Shown here piece by piece: positions 16,517-24,590 of a stretch of DNA of 64,000 bases. Within the stretch, counting starts at the first letter, position 1; each line of letters starts with the position of its first letter. Under the pieces are notes generated by a model, which saw only the letters and a list, made by a program, of their open reading frames with translations, did no database searches and was not told the DNA's origin. The translations under genes were made by a program, and so were the position numbers. Source of the DNA: Fuchsiella alkaliacetigena (GTDB lineage: Bacteria; Bacillota; Halanaerobiia; Halobacteroidales; Acetohalobiaceae); NCBI RefSeq assembly GCF_023227765.1, contig NZ_JALKBZ010000005.1, positions 30,977 to 94,976 on the forward strand, given 5' to 3'.

Positions 16517-17750
16517 TAGCATCACTTTTTCTAGCTTCACTACCTAAATTAAACTGACTATGAATAGCTCTAACCGCCTTTTCAGCCTCCTGCTTATCTA
16601 TTAAACAAGAAACCTTAATTTCAGAAGTACTGATCATTTGAATATTTATATCAGCTTCAGCCAAAGCAGCAAACATATCCGCCGCTACTCCTGGATTAGT
16701 AACCATCCCGGCTCCGACAATAGACACCTTAGCTACTTCCTGATCGTAGACTATATCTTCTATAGATAACTCTTCTCGCACCTTAGCTAAAATAACCTTA
16801 GCTTGGCTCAAGTCCTCTTTATCAATAGTAAAGGTAATATCATTAATCTCACCGCGATGTACATTCTGAATAATCATATCCACATTAATGCACGACTCAG
16901 CTAAAGCATTAAAGATATGATAAGCAATTCCCGGCCGATCCGGTACTCCAATTAAAGAAATCTTAACCTCCTCATCAGAGCAAGCCACACCGCTAACCAC
17001 CATCTCTTCTTCCAACTTCTCCACCTCCTTAACATAAGTTCCTGATTTACGATTAAAGCTAGATCTAACTGCTAGCTTAATTCCATACTGTTTAGCAAAC
17101 TCCACCGATCTAGGCTGTAACACCTGAGCTCCTAAACTAGCCATCTCTAGCATTTCATCATAGGAAATCTCACTTAATTTAGTAGGATTTTCCACCACCC
17201 GCGGATCAGCAGTATAAATTCCATTTACATCAGTATAGATCTCACATAAATCCGCCTCTAATTTAGCAGCTAAAGCTACCGCTGTAGTATCAGAGCCACC
17301 GCGACCTAAAGTGGTGATATCATTATTAATAGTTACCCCCTGGAAGCCAGCTACCACCACAATCTTATCAGCAGCTAACTCCTTTTCTAAACGACTAGCA
17401 TCTATCTCTAAAATTTTAGCTTTTGTATGTAAATCATCGGTAATGATCCCCACTTGAGAACCAGTTAAAGAAACCACATCCTCCCCCAACTCATTAATAG
17501 CCATCGCCAATAAAGCAACTGAAATCTGTTCCCCAGTAGAAATCAACATATCATACTCTCGCTCTGGAGGGGATTCAGTAATCTCTTTAGATAATCCTAT
17601 TAACTTATCAGTAGTATCTCCCATCGCTGAAACAACAGCTACTACCTGTTCTCCAGCTCTTTTGCGCTCTACAATTCTCTTAGCTACCTCATTAATTCTT
17701 TCTGTATTAGCAACAGAAGTACCTCCATACTTTTGAATAGTCAACCCCAT
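16509..17750 (-). CDS. lysC: Aspartate kinase LysC
   Basis: Phosphorylates aspartate, the first step toward lysine, methionine and threonine. The 413-residue protein has the kinase domain (KYGGTSVANTERI at the start, SMGDTTD-type VSAMGDTTDKL, TLGRGGSDTTAVALA near 150) and two C-terminal ACT domains (about 265-405) for amino-acid feedback. ATG follows GGAGGGCAGAACATA. It lies between hom and thrB, so it probably serves the threonine branch. No lysine riboswitch is visible upstream because it is internal to the operon. Confidence 0.96.
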   Translation of the reverse strand: MGLTIQKYGGTSVANTERINEVAKRIVERKRAGEQVVAVVSAMGDTTDKLIGLSKEITESPPEREYDMLISTGEQISVALLAMAINELGEDVVSLTGSQVGIITDDLHTKAKILEIDASRLEKELAADKIVVVAGFQGVTINNDITTLGRGGSDTTAVALAAKLEADLCEIYTDVNGIYTADPRVVENPTKLSEISYDEMLEMASLGAQVLQPRSVEFAKQYGIKLAVRSSFNRKSGTYVKEVEKLEEEMVVSGVACSDEEVKISLIGVPDRPGIAYHIFNALAESCINVDMIIQNVHRGEINDITFTIDKEDLSQAKVILAKVREELSIEDIVYDQEVAKVSIVGAGMVTNPGVAADMFAALAEADINIQMISTSEIKVSCLIDKQEAEKAVRAIHSQFNLGSEARKSDANV

Positions 17751-17791
17751 TATGTTCTGCCCTCCATTCAGCTTATTAAATAAATTACAGC

Positions 17792-19090
17792 TTATTCAAC
17801 TTGATCCTCTACTCTAATTAAGCTACTAATCTCCTTTACCTCTGCTAAATTATCAATTTCCTTTAAAGCAGCCTGAATATCACCTTCAGTCACCTGATGA
17901 GTAATTAATACCAACGGGACAGCATCTCCATCCTCACCTTGCTGAATTACCGAAGCAATACTGACTTCATTCTCAGCTAAAATTTTAGCTACAGCAGATA
18001 AAACCCCCGGCTTATCTATCACTTTCAAACGTAAATAATACTTAGATTCAACTTCAGCCATCGGCATTAAAGCTTTCGCCTCCTGACAACCACAGTGAAT
18101 CCGAGTATTAGCATCGTAAATGATATTTCGAGCCACATCGATTATATCAGCCACTACCGCACTAGCAGTAGGCATAGAACCGGCTCCTCGTCCGTAATAC
18201 ATTAGCTCTCCTACGGCATGTCCTTCCACAAAAACAGCATTGAAAACATCACTTACCGCAGCTAAAGGATGTTCCTTAGGAATCATCGTCGGGTGAACTC
18301 TTGCCTCTATCTCACCATTAACCTCTTTAGCTATTGCTAACAGCTTAATTACATAACCTAATTCTTGAGCATAACTAATATCTTCTGGAGGTACCTGTGA
18401 AATTCCTTCTAAATAAATCTCATTTATATCGATTCGCGAACTAAAAGCAATAGCAGCTAAAATAGCCAACTTATAGGCAGCATCATAACCATCAATATCC
18501 GCCGTCGGGTCAGCTTCAGCATAACCACTAGCTTGGGCTTCAGCTAAAACCTCATCAAAATCTGCTCCTTCTTGAGTCATCTTAGTTAAAATATAATTAG
18601 TAGTTCCATTAACAATCCCCATTATTTTTTCAATTCTATTAGCCGTCAAAGACTCCTTTAAGGACCTGATAATAGGAATACCGCCGGCTACACTAGCCTC
18701 AAAATAAAGATCAACTCCTCTATCAGTAGCTAAATCCAGCAATTCCGCTCCATGCTTAGCCATTAACTCCTTATTAGCAGTAACTACATGTTTGTCGGCC
18801 TTTAGGGCCCGCACAACAAAATCCTTAGTAGGCTCTAAACCACCAATAACTTCTACAATGATATCTATTTCTGGATTTTCCAAAAGCTCAGTTGGATCAG
18901 CAGTTAAAACCCCTGCTGGCAGTTCCACCTCTCTTTGCTTATCCAAATTTTTAACCAGTACCTTAGCCAACTCAATCGGCTGTTCTAATTTCTCCTCTAC
19001 TCCATCTTTATTTTCGCTTAAAATTTTCACTACTCCACTACCTACAGTTCCCAAACCTAAAACTCCAACTTTTATTTTTGAATTTTTCAT
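17792..19090 (-). CDS. hom: Homoserine dehydrogenase Hom
   Basis: Reduces aspartate semialdehyde to homoserine. The 432-residue protein shows the Rossmann motif GVLGLGTVGSGVVKIL, the substrate-binding GIVNGTTNYILTKM and YAEADPTADIDGYDAAYKL segments, and a C-terminal ACT domain (KVIDKPGVLSAVAKIL). Start ATG 19090 follows AAGGAGGAGTTGCAG; the ORF to 19129 overlaps the upstream ACT gene and is not used. It is 16 bases after that gene and heads hom-lysC-thrB. Confidence 0.96.
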   Translation of the reverse strand: MKNSKIKVGVLGLGTVGSGVVKILSENKDGVEEKLEQPIELAKVLVKNLDKQREVELPAGVLTADPTELLENPEIDIIVEVIGGLEPTKDFVVRALKADKHVVTANKELMAKHGAELLDLATDRGVDLYFEASVAGGIPIIRSLKESLTANRIEKIMGIVNGTTNYILTKMTQEGADFDEVLAEAQASGYAEADPTADIDGYDAAYKLAILAAIAFSSRIDINEIYLEGISQVPPEDISYAQELGYVIKLLAIAKEVNGEIEARVHPTMIPKEHPLAAVSDVFNAVFVEGHAVGELMYYGRGAGSMPTASAVVADIIDVARNIIYDANTRIHCGCQEAKALMPMAEVESKYYLRLKVIDKPGVLSAVAKILAENEVSIASVIQQGEDGDAVPLVLITHQVTEGDIQAALKEIDNLAEVKEISSLIRVEDQVE

Positions 19091-19106
19091 CTGCAACTCC
19101 TCCTTA

Positions 19107-19556
19107 TCAGTATTTAAAGTTACGAGCAATAACTTCTACTTTCTGAATTCCTGCTAATTTTTCCATTTGGGCCAGCAAAATATCCATATCTACTGCCAAC
19201 TCATTAGCCTCCAGAGTAATTCGAGCATTAGCTACCTTTTGAATAGGAATATCTTGATTAATAGTTAAAATATTCCCCTTTACCTGCGCTATTTCATTAA
19301 TCACCTTAGCTAGAACTCCTGATTCATGCTTTAAAAGTAAAGAAAGAGTAATTATTTTTTCCTGTTGATCCTTCAAAAAAGGAAAAACGTGCTGTTTATA
19401 CTTATAATAAGCACTTCTACTCAAAGCTACTCTTTCTACTGCCTCGTTTACAGTATCTAACTCTCCCGAACGCAAAAGTCTTTTAGCTTCGATGGTCTTA
19501 CAAATAGCAGTAGGAAGAATATCCTTATGTACCACATAATATTCATGCTCTGCCAT
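19107..19556 (-). CDS. UPF0735 ACT-domain protein (PheB-like)
   Basis: 149-residue protein of the UPF0735/PheB family. The N-terminal half is helical with an HTH-like segment (VNEAVERVALSRSAYYKYK); the C-terminal half (about 70-149) is an ACT domain beginning SLLLKHESGVLAKVINEIAQVKGNILTINQ. ACT domains bind amino acids, so a regulatory role in the adjoining hom-lysC-thrB pathway is likely; this gene commonly precedes hom in Clostridia. The start is ATG 19556 after AGGAGGGGTGATTG. It heads the operon behind a consensus promoter and a leader with alternative hairpins. Confidence 0.88.
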   Translation of the reverse strand: MAEHEYYVVHKDILPTAICKTIEAKRLLRSGELDTVNEAVERVALSRSAYYKYKQHVFPFLKDQQEKIITLSLLLKHESGVLAKVINEIAQVKGNILTINQDIPIQKVANARITLEANELAVDMDILLAQMEKLAGIQKVEVIARNFKY

Positions 19557-19568
19557 CAATCACCCCTC

Positions 19569-19594
19569 CTGTCTCTTGACAGTGGATATCTGTC
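19569..19594 (-). promoter_or_regulatory. Leader with alternative hairpins upstream of the ACT gene
   Basis: On the minus strand three 5-base segments follow each other: GACAG (19590-19594), CTGTC (19578-19582) and GACAG (19569-19573). The middle one can pair with either neighbour. The third segment runs straight into the AGGAGGGG ribosome site, so choice of hairpin could affect initiation. The arms are short and this is an inference. Confidence 0.3.
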
Positions 19595-19608
19595 TAATAA
19601 CAACACAC

Positions 19609-19637
19609 ATTATAACACGACCTTTAGTATAAATCAA
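19609..19637 (-). promoter_or_regulatory. Sigma-A promoter of the ACT-hom-lysC-thrB operon
   Basis: TTGATT (19632-19637) and TATAAT (19609-19614) on the minus strand with a 17-base spacer, about 50 bases upstream of the ACT gene. Confidence 0.75.
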
Positions 19638-19653
19638 GGGTATTTAAAAATAA

Positions 19654-19689
19654 AAAAGCATAGCTACCACTAACGATAGCTATACTTTT
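19654..19689 (-). terminator. Terminator after ilvE
   Basis: 13-base arms AAAAGTATAGCTA / TAGCTATGCTTTT with one G-U pair, continuing into a TTTTTTATTTTT tract on the minus strand. Confidence 0.85.
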
Positions 19690-19720
19690 ATCTCTTTCTT
19701 TATTTTTAATCCTTATCCAA

Positions 19721-20602
19721 TTAATTATCGTAAATAGCTCGTCCTTCACTATTAGCTTTTTCCCTAAACTTATCAATCAAATCCCAAGTATAGTCTCCAG
19801 GAGTTCCCTGGCCGATGGGTCGATCATCTATTTCAACTACTGGGATTACCTCTGCTGCCGTACCAGTTAGGAAACATTCATCAGCTATGTACAGATCATG
19901 CCTAGTAAATACCTGCTCCTTAACCTCTAATCCCAATTCTGGAGCTATCTCCATTACTACTCCTCTTTTAATCCCACTCAAAGCACCAATATAAGTAGGA
20001 GGAGTAACTAATTTATCATCCTTAATATAAAATATATTATCTCCAGTACACTCAGCCACGTAACCTTCCTGATTTAACATAATAGCTTCCAAAACTCCAG
20101 CCCGATTAGCCTCTATCTTAGCTAAAATATTATTCAAATAGTTCAAAGACTTAATCCGAGGATTTATAGCTTCCGGAATATTTCTTCTAGTAGCTACAGT
20201 TACCACTTCCAAGCCCTGCTCATAGTACTCTGCTGGATAAAGAGCGACTTCACTAGCAATAATTACTATTGTAGGTTTCTCGCACTTAGTTGGATCTAAA
20301 CCCAAATCTCCTATTCCCCTAGAGACTATTAATCTAATATAGCCATCCTCTAACTGATTAACTCGTAAAGTCTCTAATACTGCTGCTTCCATTTCCGCCC
20401 TAGATAAGGGAATATTTAAGCTGATAGCTTTAGCCGATTCATAAAGCCGCTGCATATGTTCAGCAAACTTAAAAATACGACCATTATAGGCCCTAATCCC
20501 TTCAAAAATACCATCACCGTATAAATAACCATGATCCCAAACTGAAACTTTAGCTTCCTGCTTGTCCACAAACTCCCCATTCAAATATACTTTTTGCTCC
20601 AT
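19721..20602 (-). CDS. ilvE: Branched-chain amino acid aminotransferase IlvE
   Basis: PLP enzyme that interconverts branched-chain amino acids and their 2-oxo acids. The 293-residue fold-type IV protein has VSVWDHGYLYGDGIFEGIRAY near the N terminus, the PLP lysine in IKSLNYLNNILAK, EAIMLNQEGYVAECTGDNIF and FLTGTAAEVIPV. Start ATG 20602 follows AAAGGAGAACTGGTG. Neighbours are not ilv genes; it is flanked by terminators on both sides, so it is probably transcribed alone. D-amino-acid transaminase is a related alternative, but the motifs favour IlvE. Confidence 0.92.
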   Translation of the reverse strand: MEQKVYLNGEFVDKQEAKVSVWDHGYLYGDGIFEGIRAYNGRIFKFAEHMQRLYESAKAISLNIPLSRAEMEAAVLETLRVNQLEDGYIRLIVSRGIGDLGLDPTKCEKPTIVIIASEVALYPAEYYEQGLEVVTVATRRNIPEAINPRIKSLNYLNNILAKIEANRAGVLEAIMLNQEGYVAECTGDNIFYIKDDKLVTPPTYIGALSGIKRGVVMEIAPELGLEVKEQVFTRHDLYIADECFLTGTAAEVIPVVEIDDRPIGQGTPGDYTWDLIDKFREKANSEGRAIYDN

Positions 20603-20657
20603 CACCAGTTCTCCTTTCTACTCTACCACTTATTACTTACACTATTTAGATAAATAA

Positions 20658-20688
20658 AGTAGAAAGAGCAGACCCTGCTCTTTCTACT
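20658..20688 (-). terminator. Terminator after hup
   Basis: Perfect 14-base arms AGTAGAAAGAGCAG / CTGCTCTTTCTACT with a 3-base loop, followed by TTTATTTAT on the minus strand. Confidence 0.85.
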
Positions 20689-20732
20689 CAAAATATTCTT
20701 TAAGCAAATCTAGAATATAGTTTAAAATCAAT

Positions 20733-21035
20733 TTATTCTTGATTTACAGCATCCTTTAAACCTTTACCAGCTTTAAATACTGGCACCTGCCGAGCAGGAA
20801 TTTCAATCTCTTCTCCAGTCTGCGGATTACGTCCTTTACGAGCACTACGATCACGAACTTCAAAACTACCAAATCCAATTAACTGTACTTTATCCCGCTC
20901 TTCTGCCTGCTTAGCAGCTTCCGATTTAAGGGTATCGGTAATAACTTCGGTAAACCCATCCAAAACTTCTTTGGTATCTTTTTTAGTTAACCCTGTTCTT
21001 GCTGAAATTTTATCAACTAATTCAGTTTTTGTCAA
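20733..21035 (-). CDS. hup: DNA-binding protein HU
   Basis: 100-residue HU/IHF-family nucleoid protein. It begins [21 protein letters not shown], has the beta-arm signature [23 protein letters not shown], the arm tip [19 protein letters not shown], and about 8 extra residues ([13 protein letters not shown]) compared with typical 90-residue HU. The start codon is TTG at 21035, 7 bases after GGAGG. It lies downstream of spoIVA, an order shared with other Firmicutes, but a terminator separates them. Confidence 0.95.
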   Translation of the reverse strand: MTKTELVDKISARTGLTKKDTKEVLDGFTEVITDTLKSEAAKQAEERDKVQLIGFGSFEVRDRSARKGRNPQTGEEIEIPARQVPVFKAGKGLKDAVNQE

Positions 21036-21141
21036 GTCATCACCTCCCTTAATAGTATAACACTTTATTATTTATTATATCATTAATCCCAGCTATAATT
21101 CTCATAGTTTTTTCCTTTTTTTATTAAGTATCCAAATAAAA

Positions 21142-21162
21142 AACCGACTCTATAAGCCGGTT
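21142..21162 (-). terminator. Terminator after spoIVA
   Basis: AACCG / CGGTT stem with further internal pairs, followed by TTTTTTATTT on the minus strand, 15 bases past the spoIVA stop. Confidence 0.7.
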
Positions 21163-21177
21163 GTAATTTGTATCTAG

Positions 21178-22656
21178 TTATAAAATAATACAGATCAATC
21201 CACCACTACCTTCATTAACAATCTTTTCTAAAGTATTCTGTAGCTTGCTTTGGGCATTTTCCGGCATTCTATACAGCTTACTTTGAATACCATCTCTAAC
21301 TAAATCGTGCAAAGAACGACCTAGGAAATCAGTATCCCAAACAGCACTAGGATTCTTTTCAAACTCTTCTTCTAAAAATTCAATTAACTCCTCGCACTGT
21401 TTTTCAGTCCCCACTACTGGAGAAACTTCAGTATTAATATCAGCTCTCAACATATGAATTGAAGGCGCAGTAGCTCTTAACTTAACTCCAAAACCACCGC
21501 CTTGTTCTATTAGCTCAGGCTCATCAAAAATTAAATCTTCCAGTTCTGGCTTTACAATACCATAACCATTTTTCTCTACCTGCTCTAAGGCTTGAGCCAC
21601 CTTTTCATGGCTAGCTTTAACTTTACTTAGTTCTTTAATTGTATTAAACAGCTCATGTTCTCCTGCTAACTCCAGCCCTGTTACCTCTTCCAAAATATCA
21701 TAAAAAAGTTCTTCTTTCATTGCAATAGCTATCTCTGTACTTCCAGTGCCCAAGTTCATATCTTCCAAAACAACCTCTTTAGCATGCTCATATTCAGCTA
21801 AATTATTTAAGCCTTCTTCTATATCACGCAGTCTAAAAACACCATCTAACGATGTATCAATGCTCTCTCTAAGCTCTTCACTTAACCAATGTTCGTTTTC
21901 CAACTCATCTATCCAAAGTGGTAAATCAATATTGATCTCCCGCAATGGAAACTCATAAAGTACTTCCTGCAATAAATAGTTTATATCATCTTCATTAAGC
22001 TCTTCGCAATCTACAGGTACTACAGGCCTATCATACTTTTCTTCTAATTTTTCTTTTAAATTTTGGGTTTCTTCACTATAAGGTTGAGTAGTATTTAAAG
22101 CTATTAAATAAGGCTTACCCAACTTATCTAACTCTCTAATAACCTTTTCTTCAGCATCAATATAACTCTCTCTAGGCAATTCAGTAATAGAACCATCAGT
22201 AGTTATTACTAAACCAATTGTAGAGTGATCCTCTACTACTTTTCTAGTCCCTATTTCCGCTGCTTCATCAAAAGGAATGGCCTCTTGAAACCAAGGAGTT
22301 ACTACCATCCGCGGGCCATCTTCCTCCTGATAGCCTAAAGCACCATCAACCTTATAACCCACACAGTCCACTAATCTAACTCTGAAGTTTAATTTATCAT
22401 TTAATTCAACTTCAGTTCCCTCATTAGGTACAAACTTAGGCTCAGTAGTCATTATAGTTCTCCCGCCACCACTTTGCGGCAATTCATCTAAAGTCCTTTC
22501 CCGATCGTATTCATTGGTAATATTAGGCAGCACTAATAAATCCATAAACTTTTTAATAAAAGTAGATTTTCCACTTCTGACTGGGCCCACCACTCCAATA
22601 TAGATATCTCCACCAGTTCGTTCAGCAATGTCTTGGTAAATATCGTACTCCTCCAT
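21178..22656 (-). CDS. spoIVA: Stage IV sporulation protein A SpoIVA
   Basis: ATPase that polymerises on the forespore surface to form the base of the spore coat. At 492 residues it equals the B. subtilis protein in length. It starts MEEYDIYQDIAERTGGDIYIG and has the Walker A motif GPVRSGKSTF, the TMTTEPKFVP region, VDCVGY, and the conserved C-terminal assembly domain. Start ATG 22656 follows AAGGAGGGGAAGTTG. A candidate sigma-E promoter lies about 110 bases upstream. It follows gpsA and precedes hup as in Bacillus. It is direct evidence for endospore formation. Confidence 0.97.
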   Translation of the reverse strand: MEEYDIYQDIAERTGGDIYIGVVGPVRSGKSTFIKKFMDLLVLPNITNEYDRERTLDELPQSGGGRTIMTTEPKFVPNEGTEVELNDKLNFRVRLVDCVGYKVDGALGYQEEDGPRMVVTPWFQEAIPFDEAAEIGTRKVVEDHSTIGLVITTDGSITELPRESYIDAEEKVIRELDKLGKPYLIALNTTQPYSEETQNLKEKLEEKYDRPVVPVDCEELNEDDINYLLQEVLYEFPLREINIDLPLWIDELENEHWLSEELRESIDTSLDGVFRLRDIEEGLNNLAEYEHAKEVVLEDMNLGTGSTEIAIAMKEELFYDILEEVTGLELAGEHELFNTIKELSKVKASHEKVAQALEQVEKNGYGIVKPELEDLIFDEPELIEQGGGFGVKLRATAPSIHMLRADINTEVSPVVGTEKQCEELIEFLEEEFEKNPSAVWDTDFLGRSLHDLVRDGIQSKLYRMPENAQSKLQNTLEKIVNEGSGGLICIIL

Positions 22657-22764
22657 CAACTTCCCCTCCTTAAAATATTGATAACACACAGAGATAAGCT
22701 CTATTTCAAACTTTCCTTTAACAAAGAATTTATATCTTTATTTCCGCTTTATCCAATCATTATA

Positions 22765-22792
22765 TATATATGAGCAGAATTTTAGAATATTC
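22765..22792 (-). promoter_or_regulatory. Candidate sigma-E promoter of spoIVA
   Basis: GAATATT, 13 bases, then CATATATA on the minus strand resembles the sigma-E consensus (kATATT, 13-14 bases, CATACAnT). spoIVA is sigma-E dependent in B. subtilis. The region is very AT-rich, so chance matches are possible. Confidence 0.45.
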
Positions 22793-22841
22793 TTTAACTG
22801 CCGATATTATTGTATCGTAGCCTTTCTTATTATAAAATTAA

Positions 22842-22866
22842 AAAAGAGGGGAATCCCCCCTCTTTT
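22842..22866 (-). terminator. Terminator after gpsA
   Basis: AAAAGAGGGG / CCCCTCTTTT hairpin followed by TTTAATTTT, starting 3 bases past the gpsA stop. It separates gpsA from spoIVA. Confidence 0.8.
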
Positions 22867-22869
22867 AAG

Positions 22870-23904
22870 CTACCAGTTCTCTTTATTTTGCACCACTTCT
22901 TCTATCTCGTGCTTTTTACTACGCACCATCAGCTCATTAACCGCCTCGCGAGGATTTTTATCAGCAAAAAGCACCTGATAAGCCTGATTTATAATCGGCA
23001 CTTCTACTCCTTCAGCTTTAGCTAATGAATAAGCAGCCTTAGTTGCCTCTACTCCTTCAGCTACCATCTTCATCTCATCTAAGGCTTCTTCTAAGCTTTT
23101 ACCCTGTCCAATCTTAGTTCCTAAACGTCTATTTCTACTATGCTGACTAGCACAGGTAACCACCAAATCACCAATTCCAGACAGACCAGCAAAGGTCATA
23201 GCTTCCGCTCCTAAAGCCACTCCTAAACGCTTAATCTCAGCTAAGCCACGAGTAATTAAAGCAGCCTTAGTATTATCGCCATAGTCTAAGCCATCGGCAA
23301 TTCCAGCCGCAATTGCAATGATATTTTTTAAAGAACCACCTAGTTCCACTCCCACTACATCTGGATTAGTATAAACTCTAAAAGTATCAGCCATAAAGAT
23401 ATCCTGAACTTCCTCAGCTAACTCTTTAGACTTACTAGCTGCCACTACAGTAGTAGGAATCCCTCTGCTGACCTCCTCAGCATGGCTGGGCCCGGAGATA
23501 ACGGCTATATTTTTATGTAATTCCGCTCGTAATTCATCCTTTAAAACCTCAGACATCCTCAAAAAGCTATCCTTTTCAATTCCTTTAGTAGCACTAACAA
23601 TAATAGTTTCTTCAGCTATTAAACCCTTTAACTCTTTAGCTACACTTCTCATTACCGAAGAAGGAACCACTACCACTACTGCCTTAACATCTTGCACTGC
23701 AGCTTCTAAATCAGTAGTCGCTTCAATTCCATCTGGAAATTTCACTCCCGGTAAGTAATTAGAGTTACTTCCTTTTTCGTTTATTTCTTTAACCTGCTCA
23801 GACGATATATCTCGTAAAGTAACCTGATAACCATTTTCAGCTAATAAAATAGCTAAAGCACTACCCCAACTTCCTCCACCAATTACAGCTATCTGATCCT
23901 CCAT
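22870..23904 (-). CDS. gpsA: NAD(P)H-dependent glycerol-3-phosphate dehydrogenase GpsA
   Basis: Makes sn-glycerol 3-phosphate from dihydroxyacetone phosphate for phospholipids. The 344-residue protein has the Rossmann motif VIGGGSWGSALAILLA, VVPSSVMRSVAKEL, SATKGIEKD, SGPSHAEEVSRGIPTTVVAAS, the catalytic-lysine segment GGSLKNIIAIAAGIADGL and RGLAEIKRLGVALGA. ATG follows AAAGGAGGCAAAAA. It follows plsY, which consumes the product, in the der-plsY-gpsA group. Confidence 0.96.
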   Translation of the reverse strand: MEDQIAVIGGGSWGSALAILLAENGYQVTLRDISSEQVKEINEKGSNSNYLPGVKFPDGIEATTDLEAAVQDVKAVVVVVPSSVMRSVAKELKGLIAEETIIVSATKGIEKDSFLRMSEVLKDELRAELHKNIAVISGPSHAEEVSRGIPTTVVAASKSKELAEEVQDIFMADTFRVYTNPDVVGVELGGSLKNIIAIAAGIADGLDYGDNTKAALITRGLAEIKRLGVALGAEAMTFAGLSGIGDLVVTCASQHSRNRRLGTKIGQGKSLEEALDEMKMVAEGVEATKAAYSLAKAEGVEVPIINQAYQVLFADKNPREAVNELMVRSKKHEIEEVVQNKENW

Positions 23905-23955
23905 TTTTTGCCTCCTTTAAAAGATCTGCTTCTGCTTTTAAATTTTAATTAGTTT

Positions 23956-24576
23956 TTAACCTTCTTCTTCATCACTGCTCATATTCCAGCCTATTTTATT
24001 CTCTTCTCCTGCTAATAACCTCTCTATATTTGGACGATGACGATAAATCACAAAAACAGCTATTAATAAACCCAAAAGTATATATATATCAGGTTTTTGA
24101 AAGAAAACAGCCAAAATAGGAATCAAAGCAGCTCCCACAATAGAACCTAAAGAAACATATCTGCTAATAACTACTATCAGTAGCCAGATAAAAAAGACAA
24201 TTAATACGGTTTTCGGCATCAAGTTAATTAAAACTCCTACCGAAGTTGCTACTCCTCTTCCCCCTTTAAACTTCAAAAAAATCGGCCAATTATGTCCCGC
24301 AATAGCCAAAATACCTGCTAAAATCAACACTGAATAGACTTCGGGCCCAAATAACTGCCTAGCCAATAATACACTCACATACCCTTTACCAATATCCAAT
24401 AAAGCTACTAAAACTCCCAAACCAAAACCCATTATTCGATAAGCATTAGTCGCTCCAATATTACCACTACCATAATCTCTAATATCTACTCCTTTAACCG
24501 TCTTACTAACTAACAAACCAAAAGGAATAGAACCTAATAAATAACTAATCAAGATCACCAATAAATACTTAATCAT
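23956..24576 (-). CDS. plsY: Glycerol-3-phosphate acyltransferase PlsY
   Basis: Membrane enzyme that transfers acyl groups from acyl phosphate (made by PlsX, encoded at 49.6-50.6 kb) to glycerol 3-phosphate. The 206-residue protein has about five membrane helices, the GSIPFGLLVSK start motif, the conserved DYGSGNIGATNAYR loop and FLKFKGGRGVATSVG. Start ATG 24576 follows GAGGGGGAGAGTG. It lies 14 bases after der and upstream of gpsA. Confidence 0.95.
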   Translation of the reverse strand: MIKYLLVILISYLLGSIPFGLLVSKTVKGVDIRDYGSGNIGATNAYRIMGFGLGVLVALLDIGKGYVSVLLARQLFGPEVYSVLILAGILAIAGHNWPIFLKFKGGRGVATSVGVLINLMPKTVLIVFFIWLLIVVISRYVSLGSIVGAALIPILAVFFQKPDIYILLGLLIAVFVIYRHRPNIERLLAGEENKIGWNMSSDEEEG

Positions 24577-24590
24577 CACTCTCCCCCTCT

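Noticed and set aside
19557..19640. T-box or lysine riboswitch upstream of the ACT-hom-lysC operon
   Set aside because: The leader is only about 50 bases, with no T-box sequence, specifier stem or L-box core.
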